This document shows, piece after piece, positions 40,527 through 49,269 of a stretch of DNA of 64,000 nucleotides. Positions within the stretch are counted from its first letter, which is position 1; every line of letters starts with the position of its first letter. Source of the stretch: Rhodococcus sp. ARC_M6 (GTDB lineage Bacteria > Actinomycetota > Actinomycetes > Mycobacteriales > Mycobacteriaceae). Under the pieces are notes generated by a model. It did no database searches and was not told where the DNA came from. It saw only the letters and a list, made by a program, of their open reading frames with translations. The position numbers and the translations under genes are program-made. Where the stretch lies: NCBI RefSeq assembly GCF_022810305.1, contig NZ_JALGQH010000010.1, positions 1-64,000 on the forward strand, written 5' to 3'.

Positions 40527-41462
40527 GTGACGTCTTTGACCGGTACGACTACCGGAACACCCAACCCCGTCGGAATTGCTCCGGCACGCATCGATCCTCG
40601 AGTGCTGGTCATTGCCGGTGCAGCAGCGATTTCCGTCAGTTCGATACTGATCAAACTCGCCGATGTCGGACCGTCGACAGCTGTCTTCTTTCGCTGTTTC
40701 CTCGCACTGCCTCCTCTTGCCTGGATGGCGTGGCGTGAATGCCGCAGGTTGGGTATGCCCACCCGCAGGGCAGTGATCCTGCAATTGTTCGGCGGAATAC
40801 TGCTCGGCGTGGACTTCGCGCTGTGGTCGCAGTCCATCCTGATGATTGGTGCGGGCATTGCGAGCGTCGTCGTGAATGTGCAGGTAATCGTGGTCCCTGC
40901 GCTGTCGTGGTTGATACTCGGCAATCGGGTTCCCCGACGATTCTTGTTCGCATTGCCGTTCCTGTTCGGAGGCATTGCCCTTGCCGGCGGTGTGATCGGT
41001 GGCGGGGTCGCGGGACCAGACCTGATGTGGGGAACAGTGCTGTCTCTGGTCTCCGGAATCGCTTACGGCGGATACATATTCATGGTCGGCTTCACCGGGG
41101 CGTCGGATCGAGCCGCTAGTCAGGTATTGATCTCCACGATCTCGGCCGGTATTGCCGGTTCCATGATCGGATCACTGTGGGGGCGGATCGATTTTGTTCC
41201 GGGCTGGGACGCGTTCTTCTGGCTCGTCGCGCTGGCTCTCGTCGGTCAAGTGTTCGGCTGGGTGTTGATGGGCCGTTCGCTCCCGAGGCTTTCCGCCGAA
41301 GTCGGAGCGACACTCCTACTCATGCAGCCGGTACTCGCTGTCCTTCTGGCAGTTCTCCTCGTAGGTGAGCGGCCCAGTGTTATGCAGCTACTCGGGTGCG
41401 TTGTCGTCGTCGGTGCGGTATCAGCAGTCTCCGTCAAACGCACCCGAGCAGTACTCGCCTGA
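40527..41462 (+). CDS. EamA-family (drug/metabolite) transporter
   Basis: 311 residues, GTG start. Ten predicted membrane helices in two EamA repeats (VLVIAGAAAISVSSILIKLADVGPSTAVFFRCFLALPPLAW; LMWGTVLSLVSGIAYGGYIFMV...LPRLSAEVGATLLLMQPVLAVLLAVLLVGERPS). The motif just after helix 1 and the E(R)P near helix 10 are typical. Probable exporter or importer of a small metabolite, controlled by the divergent LysR protein. Its stop (41460-41462) touches the stop of the convergent emb gene with no intergenic base. Confidence 0.85.
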   Translation: MTSLTGTTTGTPNPVGIAPARIDPRVLVIAGAAAISVSSILIKLADVGPSTAVFFRCFLALPPLAWMAWRECRRLGMPTRRAVILQLFGGILLGVDFALWSQSILMIGAGIASVVVNVQVIVVPALSWLILGNRVPRRFLFALPFLFGGIALAGGVIGGGVAGPDLMWGTVLSLVSGIAYGGYIFMVGFTGASDRAASQVLISTISAGIAGSMIGSLWGRIDFVPGWDAFFWLVALALVGQVFGWVLMGRSLPRLSAEVGATLLLMQPVLAVLLAVLLVGERPSVMQLLGCVVVVGAVSAVSVKRTRAVLA

Positions 41463-44400
41463 TCAGTGCACCCGCATCTCGCCCGGAATCCACCTACCCG
41501 AACGGGTAGCGGTGCCGGTGTCCACAACTGCCGCAGTGGCATTCGGGAAGAAGCGGTCGTAGCGCTCGAGGGAGCCCCAGTCACGGGACCAGTCGTCTTT
41601 CAGGTAAGTCGGGACAGTGGTGGCACTGGCGAGTACCTCGGTGAATCCGAGGGGGCCGCCGTTGTCTGCGGACTGCCAGGTATCGGTCGAGCTCACGGCC
41701 AAGGGGCGGTCCGGAAGGATGCGGAAGTTCGGCATCTCGGCAACACCATTGAGGTGAGTGAACGGGCGCTGGCACGGGAACTGAAGGCCCACAGCCCAGT
41801 CCAGGAGTACCGGCTGCTCGGTACCCACGTACGAGTTCAGGGACTCGAGCTTGGGGACACGCGGCGGCGTGAACGCCATCCACTGATCGCCCGTCAGGTT
41901 GGGATCGAATGCGACCACCCGGACGGCGTCGGCGTCGGGGGAAAGTTCGTCGATGGGGATGCGAACATTGCGCCACGACGGGGCGGGCCCGATATCGCGA
42001 GGCATGTACGAGCCCTGCGCCGCGACGGTTCCGTCGGGCTGGGTTTTGCCGTACTCGACCAACAGGGATTGCCCGTAGGTGACTGCGCCGGTGATGTCGA
42101 CGGACCAGACGCGCCCGGCGACCGACATGACAACGAGGGGGGATTGTTCACTGCGAGCCGGTAATTGGTACCAGCTCGAGGTGAGTGAGGCGGGTTCTTG
42201 GACGCCGGTTTGGTAGCTACCCATGATGGGAGTAACCGCCGGGTCGAGACCGAAGGGGAGCTTGGCGGTACTGCCGTTGGCGCCGATGTTGCCGGTGCCG
42301 CCGCTGGTGCCGGCACCTGATCCGGTGACGAAGCTGGGGCCGACGCTCTGGTTGTCGGTGTTGCCCATGCCCTGTTTGACTTCGATGTAATCGGCGGTCA
42401 GATCGGTGGGAACTCCATTGGCGGAGAAGCCCTTCGCAGAGGCGCCGGACAGGGGATCTTCGGCATTGAACCCCGGTGTGGGGATGACGCGAAGGTTTCC
42501 GGAGTTGACGTCGGTCTCCACGAGGACGTCGTCGGCCATGCCGCAGGTTTTGCCGGCGAGGGCTTCGATGTTGCTGCGTCCCAAAGAATATGCCGGGTAT
42601 TGCGAGATCGCGCCCTTGAGGAGTGAGAGTACTGCAAAGAGGACCATCAAGCCTGCGATCACGGTCAGTGGTGCTGCCGCGAACTTGCGAATTCGCTTGC
42701 CCTTGGCGGTGTTCGGATTTTCGGGTGCCGGCGCGAATCCTTCGCGCAAGTACTGCCACGCTGCCACTGCCAGTGCGAGTGCAAAGAGTCCGAGGAAGAG
42801 GGTGTTGGATTCGCGACCGTTGAAGGAGACGGTCTTGTCGAACCATGGCACGCCGTAGCTCGAGACGTACCAGTAGCCGTTGATACCGGCGAAGGTCAAC
42901 GCCAACATCAGCAGGAGTCCGGCAACGAACACCGAGCGGTTACGACGCGACCGCAGAGCCGTCGCGGAAACCGCGACAGCCGTCAGAGCTGCGAGGGAAC
43001 CCGCGATGCCCGCATACGCGCCGAAGTGGTGAGTCCACTTGGTGGGGTTGAACATCATGAAGAAGATGGTGCCGAAGACGACGCCCACGAGGCGCCAGGA
43101 CGGACCCGTCGCAGCGCCGGGAACGCGGCCGCGGCGCAGCATCACGAAGAGTGTGGTGAACAGGCACAGGATCATCGTCAGGAACGCGAAACGGCGCGCC
43201 ACCGAGCCGTCGACGGTCTCGACGAAGAGGTAGTAGTACCGCAGGAAGTCCTTGTACCACTCGAGGTTCGGGCCGATGATAGTGCGCACGCGGGTGGCTT
43301 CGAGGACGCCGGCCAGAGTCTGATCCGCGAAGATCACAACCAGCACGATGGTTCCCGCTGCCATGATCGGCGCGAGCAGAGCTGCAGTGCCGACCTCGCG
43401 GTGACGTTTGACGACGATGCGGATCAGAGGGCGGGCACCGGCGAGAAGCGCTGCGATACACATCAATCCGGTGGGCGCGGCAGCCAAGGTGAAGGCGCCG
43501 ACCAGAACTGCGATGGCAGCGGGGAACAACCGGCCGGTGGCGATCGCGCGCTCGATGGAGCACCAGGTCAACAGTGCGCCGAGTGCAACGATCGGCTCGG
43601 GGCGCAGGCCGTTGTTGTAGGCGAGCCAGAACGCGAGGAAGACCATGCCGCCGGTCCACAGCGCGACGTTGCTCCGGCGGACGGCGCGTCCGAGCCGGGG
43701 AACAACTTCACGACTGATGACCATCCAGCACAGGATTCCGGCGATCAACGCCGGCAGGCGCATGAACGGGCTGGCCGTCGAAACCTGGGCCATCGCGGTC
43801 AAAACGTCGTAGTACCAACCGAACGGGGCCTCGGGAACACCGAACCAGCGGAAGTAGTTGGCCATGTATCCGGCGTCGGGGGCCACCCGGGCCATGGTGA
43901 GAAGGTAACCGTCGTCGGCAGTGTTCGCGCCGATGAAATGCCACAGCACCAAGGTTCCGACGACAACGCCGTCGAGGCCGGAGAACTTCCACCAACGAGT
44001 GGGGAAGAAGCGCCGGTGAGTACGTCCGTCGGTGCCGTCGAGTTTTGCGAGCGCAACCAGCGCGACGATGGTCGAGATGGCTGCGGTGATCATCGCGACG
44101 AGCTTGAGCGTCGTCGGGCTGGAAGAGAAGCGTGAGTCGACCGTCATCGAGAAGCCGAGGCCTTCGGGTGCTGCACCATCGGGCAGATCGCTGAACACAC
44201 CGACCACCTGGGGCCGGAAGTCGCCGTCGAGTTGCCCTCGAAGCGGATTGCCGTCGGGGTAGGTGAGTCCGACAAATTCGGCAGCAGTCCGATTGATGTC
44301 GGAGTTGAACGTGATGGCGGTGCATCGACCCGATTCGACGTCCTCGCGCGTAGCCGACGCCACCACCACATTGCGGTCCAGGACGTCGACGCTGGTAGCG

Positions 44401-44765
44401 GACACCCGCACGAACATGGAGCTGAGCGCCGCGCCGGCGCCCTGAGCGGGCGCAGTCGACAGGAGGATGCCGCCGGTTTCAGGTAGGGATCCGACTGTGC
44501 TGCAGGGGATGGACGCGTTGACGTCGATGGGGACCTGCGCCATCAGGGGTGCCTCGACGTCGCCGATGACGCCGTTCTGCGGCCAATTGACCGCCGCTGT
44601 CGTTTGGGTAACCGGCAACAGCGGCGTAGCCAGTGCCAGGAAGAACCCGATGAGGCCGGCGACAATCGCAACCAATCGAGTTCGCCGGAAGAGTTCGCGG
44701 GCATCCGGAAGGGATGGCGGCGGCGAACTCGGAGCTACGGGTGACACTGTTACGACGTCGGGCAC
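41463..44765 (-). CDS. emb: Arabinosyltransferase of the Emb family, distal gene
   Basis: 1100 residues from GTG 44765; the frame open to 44828 would run through the upstream terminator. The length then equals known Emb proteins (about 1095). GT-C fold: a membrane helix near residue 35, a periplasmic beta domain, and a block of about 12 more helices. The catalytic loop is GANTADDGYLLTMARVAPDAGYMANYFRWFGVPEAPFGWYYD. A C-terminal carbohydrate-binding domain follows (ARSEQSPLVVMSVAGRVWSVDITG...). Adds arabinofuranose from decaprenyl-phospho-arabinose to arabinan. It has its own leaderless promoter just after a terminator. Whether it equals EmbA, EmbB or EmbC needs a tree. Confidence 0.93.
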   Translation of the reverse strand: MPDVVTVSPVAPSSPPPSLPDARELFRRTRLVAIVAGLIGFFLALATPLLPVTQTTAAVNWPQNGVIGDVEAPLMAQVPIDVNASIPCSTVGSLPETGGILLSTAPAQGAGAALSSMFVRVSATSVDVLDRNVVVASATREDVESGRCTAITFNSDINRTAAEFVGLTYPDGNPLRGQLDGDFRPQVVGVFSDLPDGAAPEGLGFSMTVDSRFSSSPTTLKLVAMITAAISTIVALVALAKLDGTDGRTHRRFFPTRWWKFSGLDGVVVGTLVLWHFIGANTADDGYLLTMARVAPDAGYMANYFRWFGVPEAPFGWYYDVLTAMAQVSTASPFMRLPALIAGILCWMVISREVVPRLGRAVRRSNVALWTGGMVFLAFWLAYNNGLRPEPIVALGALLTWCSIERAIATGRLFPAAIAVLVGAFTLAAAPTGLMCIAALLAGARPLIRIVVKRHREVGTAALLAPIMAAGTIVLVVIFADQTLAGVLEATRVRTIIGPNLEWYKDFLRYYYLFVETVDGSVARRFAFLTMILCLFTTLFVMLRRGRVPGAATGPSWRLVGVVFGTIFFMMFNPTKWTHHFGAYAGIAGSLAALTAVAVSATALRSRRNRSVFVAGLLLMLALTFAGINGYWYVSSYGVPWFDKTVSFNGRESNTLFLGLFALALAVAAWQYLREGFAPAPENPNTAKGKRIRKFAAAPLTVIAGLMVLFAVLSLLKGAISQYPAYSLGRSNIEALAGKTCGMADDVLVETDVNSGNLRVIPTPGFNAEDPLSGASAKGFSANGVPTDLTADYIEVKQGMGNTDNQSVGPSFVTGSGAGTSGGTGNIGANGSTAKLPFGLDPAVTPIMGSYQTGVQEPASLTSSWYQLPARSEQSPLVVMSVAGRVWSVDITGAVTYGQSLLVEYGKTQPDGTVAAQGSYMPRDIGPAPSWRNVRIPIDELSPDADAVRVVAFDPNLTGDQWMAFTPPRVPKLESLNSYVGTEQPVLLDWAVGLQFPCQRPFTHLNGVAEMPNFRILPDRPLAVSSTDTWQSADNGGPLGFTEVLASATTVPTYLKDDWSRDWGSLERYDRFFPNATAAVVDTGTATRSGRWIPGEMRVH

Positions 44766-44773
44766 GGCTACCG

Positions 44774-44779
44774 ATGGTA
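44774..44779 (-). promoter_or_regulatory. -10 element for leaderless emb (distal)
   Basis: On the minus strand TACCAT ends 8 nt before GTG 44765, directly after the terminator 44791-44831. There is no Shine-Dalgarno. Confidence 0.55.
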
Positions 44780-44790
44780 TGCGAGCGTTC

Positions 44791-44831
44791 CGTGTGGACC
44801 TACCGTGCCTTCGGGTTGGTAGGTCCACACG
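44791..44831 (-). terminator. Hairpin between the two emb genes
   Basis: A perfect 14-bp stem (44791-44804 with 44818-44831) closes a 13-nt loop, 24 bp past the stop of the proximal emb gene. It implies that the two emb genes are separate transcription units. Confidence 0.75.
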
Positions 44832-44855
44832 TAACAGCTATTAGCGACAGTAACT

Positions 44856-47800
44856 TTAGGATTGGTTGCGAATCGGTCCGGGAGTCCAGGTACCGGAACG
44901 CGTTTCGGTAGTCACGTCGAGCCGGGCGGTTGTGGCCGCCGGATCGAGCGGTGTGTACTGCTCGAGCGAACCCCAATCGCGATCCCAGTCGTTGTTCAGA
45001 TATGTCGGCAGTGCCGTCGCCGCGAGGAGTTGGCTGGTCCATCCGAGCGGTCCGCCGCCGAGGTGGTCTTCCCACGCGTTGGTGGATTCCGCGCCGATGC
45101 GGTCGGGCAGGATGCGCCAGTTGGGCACCTCGGCCACACCGTAGAGGTGGTCTACCGGCCGCTGGCACGGGAACGCCAAGCCCACAGCCCAGTCCATCAG
45201 TACCGGATCTGTGGATCCGACGACGTCCTGGAGCGTCCGCATCGTCGAAACCCGTGGCGGGGTGACCGCAACCCACTGCTCGCCACCGATGTCGGTATCA
45301 CTGGCGACCAGACGCACGGTGTCGGCGTCGCCGGGAAGTTGATCCATCGGAACACGCAGGTTGCGCCACGACGGCGACGGACCGATGTCGATCGGATCGA
45401 CGCGTCCCAGAGAAGTGACACTGCCGTCGGGCTGTTTCCGGCCGTATTCCACCTGAAGTACCGCACCGGGTGTGACGATGCCGTCGGAGTTCACGTAGCG
45501 GATGCGTCCGGCGGCAGCGATCGTCAGGACGGGTGCCGCGTCACTTCGTTCGGGAAGTCCGTACCAACCTGTGGTGAGCGAGGCCGACTGCGAAGCGCCG
45601 TAGCTACCCAGGACCGGTGTGGTCGCCGCATCGAGGCCGAACGGGAGGGCGACATCGCTGCCGTTGATTCCGGCGCCGGACCCCGCGCCACCCTCGGTTC
45701 CCGCTCCGGTGCCGGGGTTGGCTGTGGTGGACGTGTTGGTGGTGTCGAGGCTGTTGGCGCTGCCCGCAGTTTTGTCCTCGGCGTCAGCGGTGAGATCGCT
45801 GGCCACACCGTTGGGACTGAACCCGACGGCGTCACTTGCGCCGAAGGCGCCGGCGCCTTGGAGGTCCGTAGGCCGGTCGATCAGCGTGAGCAGACCGGCA
45901 TCGGGATCGGCTTCGACCAGAACTTCTCCGGCCAAGCCGCATGATCCGCCGAAGACGGATTCGATGTTGGACTTGCCGATCGAGTACGCCGGATACTGCG
46001 CGACCGCGCCCTTGAGCAGGGACAATACCTCGAACAATACGACGGCAGCGGCTGCAATAGTCAAGGGTGAAGCGGCAAGCAACCGGGCTGACTTGCCGTT
46101 CTTGTCGTTGCTGTTTCCGTTCTGGAGGGGTTCGCGGACGTGGTACCACGCCGCCAACAACAGAGCGAGAATCGTCAGGCCGAGGAATCCGGTGGAGAAG
46201 CCCTTGCCGGCGATGGACGGCGGCTTGTCCCACCAGGGGACGCCGTAACTCGAGACGTACCACCAACCGTTGGAACTGGTGAAGGCAAGCGCGAGAATGA
46301 ACAGGATTCCGGCGGCAAACAGTGCGCGGTTCCGTTTGGAACGCATGCTCGACGCACTCACACCAACCGCCACCAGCACCGCCACTGTCGCGGCCAGACC
46401 GGCGTACACACCGAAGTGGTGAGTCCACTTCGTCGGCGTGAACTGCATGAGGAGCAACGACGCGAATACGATGCCGAGGATGCGCCGGGACGGTCCGATC
46501 GCGGTGCCGGGAATGCGGCCCTTGCGCAGGATCATCATGACGCAGAAGACGAGTCCGAGGAGCATGACAAACATGCCGAATCGGCGGGCCAACGAGCCGT
46601 CCGGAGAGATAGTCATCAACGCGTCCCAGCGGACGCGCTCTTCGAACCACGGAACGTTGGGGCCGATAGCCGTTCTCACCCTGGTTGATTCGAGTACCGT
46701 CGCCAAAGTTTGATCGGCAAAAACAGCAACGAGCACTATGGTGCCCGCAGCAAGGATCGGCATGATCTGGGAGAAGAATCCCACTCGTTTACCCCGCGCG
46801 ACCAGAATTTTCACGATGGGGCGTGCCCCGGCCAGCAGCGCGCCGATCGCGATCAGACCCGACGGACCGGCAGCGAGGGAGAATGCGGCAATCAGAACTG
46901 CCATGGCCGCGGGGAGTAATCGACCCGTGGCGATAGCGCGCTCGATGGAGCACCACGTCAGTAGAGCGCCGAGGGCAATGATCGGTTCGGGGCGCAGGCC
47001 GTTGTTGTACGGCAACCAGAACGCCAAGAACACAAGCCCGCCGGTCCAGATGGCAACCTTGTTGCGGCGCACCGCAACCCCGAGCCTCGGAATGACCTCG
47101 CGGCTGATCACCATCCAGCACAGGATCCCGGCGATCAACGCGGGCAGGCGCATCCACATACTGGCGGTGCTGACCTTCGCGAGCGTCGCGAGGACGTCGT
47201 AGTACCAACCGAACGGGGCCTCGGGTACACCGAACCAGCGGAAGTAGTTGGCCATGTATCCGGAATGCTCCGAAACCCGCGCCATGCCGAGCAGGTAACC
47301 GTCGTCAGAAGTGTTGGCGCCGAGCACATGCCACAGGAGCAGGGTTCCGATCACCACGGCGTCGATGCCGGTGAATTTCCACCAGCGTGACGGAAGGAAG
47401 CGGCGAGCGCGACGGCCGTCGACGCCGTCGATCCGATGCAGCGCGTACAGCGAAACGATGGTGGACAGTGCCGCCACGATCATCGCGAACAGTTTGATCA
47501 GTGTGGGACTGGACGAGAACCGGGAGTCGACGTCCATCTGGACGGACAGGCCGGCCGGAGCAGCGCCTTGTAGGTCGGTGAAGATTCCGACGACCTGGGG
47601 GCGGTAGTCGCCGGTCAGAGTGACCGGGGCCCGATCGGTTCCGGTCACGGTGGCGACGGTCTGCTGGTAGTCGCTGGTGATCGTGATCGCGGTGCATCCG
47701 CTGAGTTGATCGAGCGGCGCTGAGATCAGGATTGAATCGCGGGTCAGTGCTTCGAGGCTGTCAGCGGTAGTTCGGACCGTGAGTCCCCGGGCATCGCGGT

Positions 47801-48134
47801 CCGGTGCACCGTTCGGCATGGTCGAGACCAGTGTGCCGCCGCTTTCGCCCAGTTGGCCGAGGGTGGAGCACGGGATGGTGATGTCCAGTGTCGTCGGCGA
47901 GTACGAAATCAGCGGAGCCGAGACGCTGTTGAGTGCGCCGTCTTGCGGCCAGTTGATGCTCGCTGCTTCCTGCTTCACCGGAAGAAACGGTGTTGCCAGA
48001 GCCAAGAGCAGACCGAGCAGGCCGGTGACTATTGCGATGAGTCGCGCCGTCTTTACCCGGTGGGCGTCCGACTCGTGTGGAGTTTCGGGACCAGGCGGGA
48101 GAGGTTTCGGGGGTACTACTACTTCAGACGGCAC
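44856..48134 (-). CDS. emb: Arabinosyltransferase of the Emb family, proximal gene
   Basis: 1092 residues from GTG 48134. The frame open to 48350 overlaps the XRE gene in another frame and gives an Arg-rich non-Emb N-terminus. First helix: TARLIAIVTGLLGLLLALATPFLPVKQ. The catalytic loop is GANTSDDGYLLGMARVSEHSGYMANYFRWFGVPEAPFGWYYD; its GMARV Met corresponds to the ethambutol-resistance site of EmbB. The C-terminal sugar-binding domain ends near WTPGPIRNQS. Extracytoplasmic arabinan polymerase. In M. tuberculosis emb follows aftA directly; here 5.4 kb of other genes separate them. Confidence 0.93.
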   Translation of the reverse strand: MPSEVVVPPKPLPPGPETPHESDAHRVKTARLIAIVTGLLGLLLALATPFLPVKQEAASINWPQDGALNSVSAPLISYSPTTLDITIPCSTLGQLGESGGTLVSTMPNGAPDRDARGLTVRTTADSLEALTRDSILISAPLDQLSGCTAITITSDYQQTVATVTGTDRAPVTLTGDYRPQVVGIFTDLQGAAPAGLSVQMDVDSRFSSSPTLIKLFAMIVAALSTIVSLYALHRIDGVDGRRARRFLPSRWWKFTGIDAVVIGTLLLWHVLGANTSDDGYLLGMARVSEHSGYMANYFRWFGVPEAPFGWYYDVLATLAKVSTASMWMRLPALIAGILCWMVISREVIPRLGVAVRRNKVAIWTGGLVFLAFWLPYNNGLRPEPIIALGALLTWCSIERAIATGRLLPAAMAVLIAAFSLAAGPSGLIAIGALLAGARPIVKILVARGKRVGFFSQIMPILAAGTIVLVAVFADQTLATVLESTRVRTAIGPNVPWFEERVRWDALMTISPDGSLARRFGMFVMLLGLVFCVMMILRKGRIPGTAIGPSRRILGIVFASLLLMQFTPTKWTHHFGVYAGLAATVAVLVAVGVSASSMRSKRNRALFAAGILFILALAFTSSNGWWYVSSYGVPWWDKPPSIAGKGFSTGFLGLTILALLLAAWYHVREPLQNGNSNDKNGKSARLLAASPLTIAAAAVVLFEVLSLLKGAVAQYPAYSIGKSNIESVFGGSCGLAGEVLVEADPDAGLLTLIDRPTDLQGAGAFGASDAVGFSPNGVASDLTADAEDKTAGSANSLDTTNTSTTANPGTGAGTEGGAGSGAGINGSDVALPFGLDAATTPVLGSYGASQSASLTTGWYGLPERSDAAPVLTIAAAGRIRYVNSDGIVTPGAVLQVEYGRKQPDGSVTSLGRVDPIDIGPSPSWRNLRVPMDQLPGDADTVRLVASDTDIGGEQWVAVTPPRVSTMRTLQDVVGSTDPVLMDWAVGLAFPCQRPVDHLYGVAEVPNWRILPDRIGAESTNAWEDHLGGGPLGWTSQLLAATALPTYLNNDWDRDWGSLEQYTPLDPAATTARLDVTTETRSGTWTPGPIRNQS

Positions 48135-48142
48135 AAGGAACG

Positions 48143-48148
48143 ATGTTA
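48143..48148 (-). promoter_or_regulatory. -10 element for leaderless emb (proximal)
   Basis: On the minus strand TAACAT ends 8 nt before GTG 48134, the same spacing as at the distal emb gene. Confidence 0.55.
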
Positions 48149-48166
48149 GGCGAGTATCGCCCGTCA

Positions 48167-48191
48167 CATCCTGAGAGACGGGCTCAGGATG
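48167..48191 (-). terminator. Hairpin at the end of the XRE gene
   Basis: A 9-bp stem (48167-48175 with 48183-48191) closes a 7-nt loop and overlaps the XRE stop codon. It would separate XRE transcription from emb. Confidence 0.5.
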
Positions 48192-48453
48192 CGGCTTTTT
48201 CCCGCGATTGCGGCGTTTCGAGTGTCTTGGCGAGCGTGTCGAGTGAAATGCCCAACACTTCGGCAACTGCGCTGATGGTGAAGAAGGCCGGTGTCGCGAT
48301 GCGGCCCGTCTCGATCTTGCGCAGGGTCTCCACGGATATTCCGGCATCAAGTGCCACCTGGACCATGCTCCGGTCGCCGCGTGCAGAGCGCAGGAGTTCG
48401 CCCAGTCGCTGTCCTCGTTCGAGTTCTTCCGCCGTCAACGGCACACGCACCAT
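48184..48453 (-). CDS. Small XRE-family helix-turn-helix regulator
   Basis: 89 residues, ATG. Nearly the whole protein is an XRE/Cro-type domain: RLGELLRSARGDRSMVQVALDAGISVETLRKIETGRIATPAFFTISAVAEVLGISLDTLAKTL. No sensor domain. It is divergent from a methionine aminopeptidase gene. The 54-bp gap holds the palindrome ATACCGGTAT overlapping the promoter elements of both genes, so autoregulation together with control of the aminopeptidase is likely. TACTAT on the minus strand ends 6 nt before the ATG, suggesting a leaderless mRNA. Confidence 0.85.
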   Translation of the reverse strand: MVRVPLTAEELERGQRLGELLRSARGDRSMVQVALDAGISVETLRKIETGRIATPAFFTISAVAEVLGISLDTLAKTLETPQSREKAAS

Positions 48454-48459
48454 ATGCCT

Positions 48460-48478
48460 ATAGTAATACCGGTATAGT
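48460..48478. promoter_or_regulatory. Divergent promoters with a shared palindromic operator
   Basis: ATACCGGTAT (48466-48475) is a perfect 10-bp palindrome. It abuts the minus-strand -10 of XRE (TACTAT, 48460-48465) and overlaps a plus-strand TATAGT (48473-48478) that would serve the aminopeptidase. One bound dimer could regulate both directions. Confidence 0.55.
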
Positions 48479-48506
48479 TATTCGAAACAAGAGAAGGTGC
48501 TTCACG

Positions 48507-49268
48507 ATGGTGGAACTGAAAACCGCAGGAGAGATCGATGCAATGGCAGCCGCAGGCAAGATCGTTGCCGACGCTCTGGCGGCGGTGCGAGAAAATGCTC
48601 GCGTCGGCGTGACGCTACTCGAGCTGGATGCGATCGCCGCAGACGTTATATCCGGGGCGGGAGCATCGCCGGTGTTCCTCAACTACGCGCCCCACGGGGC
48701 GTCGCCGTTTCCCGGTGTCATCTGCGCCAGTGTCAATGATGCTGTGGTGCACGGTATTCCGGACGCATATCGACTGAAGGATGGCGATCTGATCAGCATC
48801 GACGGAGGAGCGAAACTCGACGGTTGGTGCGGCGACTCGGCTATCAGCTTCGTTGTCGGGCAGGGGAGACGCGAGGATCAGGCATTGATCGACGCTGCCG
48901 ATCAGGCGCTAGCGCTGGGCATTGCGGCCGCGATACCGGGAAATCGGTTGGGCGACATCGGGGCCGCGATCGGAAACCACGCCCGCGGTCTCGGGTACGG
49001 AATGCTCGCCGATCACGGTGGGCACGGCATCGGGCGCGAGATGCACGAAGGACCGGATGTGCCCAACGAAGGTCGCGTCGGCAAAGGCCTGCGACTTCGG
49101 CCAGGCCTTGTGATCGCCATCGAGCCGATGCTCATCGCCGACGGCACCGACGATTATCGCCACGATGCCGACGGCTGGACGTTGCGGACATTGACCGGCG
49201 CACGAGCCGCCCACAGTGAACACACGGTGGCGATCACCGAGGACGGACCGGTGATTCTGACCAGGTGA
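48507..49268 (+). CDS. map: Methionine aminopeptidase, type I
   Basis: 253 residues from ATG 48507, with GAGAAGG 9 nt upstream; the longer open frame is rejected because it crosses the XRE gene. Pita-bread fold metal ligands are in place: GDLISIDGGAKLDGWCGDSA (two Asp), HGGHGIGREMHEGPDVPN (His), IAIEPML (Glu) and AAHSEHTVAI (Glu). It removes the N-terminal Met from new proteins. The N-terminus is short, without the zinc-finger or proline-rich extension of some actinobacterial MetAPs. Being paired with an XRE regulator suggests a second, regulated copy rather than the housekeeping one. Confidence 0.92.
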   Translation: MVELKTAGEIDAMAAAGKIVADALAAVRENARVGVTLLELDAIAADVISGAGASPVFLNYAPHGASPFPGVICASVNDAVVHGIPDAYRLKDGDLISIDGGAKLDGWCGDSAISFVVGQGRREDQALIDAADQALALGIAAAIPGNRLGDIGAAIGNHARGLGYGMLADHGGHGIGREMHEGPDVPNEGRVGKGLRLRPGLVIAIEPMLIADGTDDYRHDADGWTLRTLTGARAAHSEHTVAITEDGPVILTR

Positions 49269-49269
49269 C

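Noticed and set aside
48135-48350. N-terminal extension of the proximal emb gene
   Set aside because: It overlaps the XRE coding region, is Arg/Ser/His-rich, and lengthens the protein beyond all known Emb sizes.
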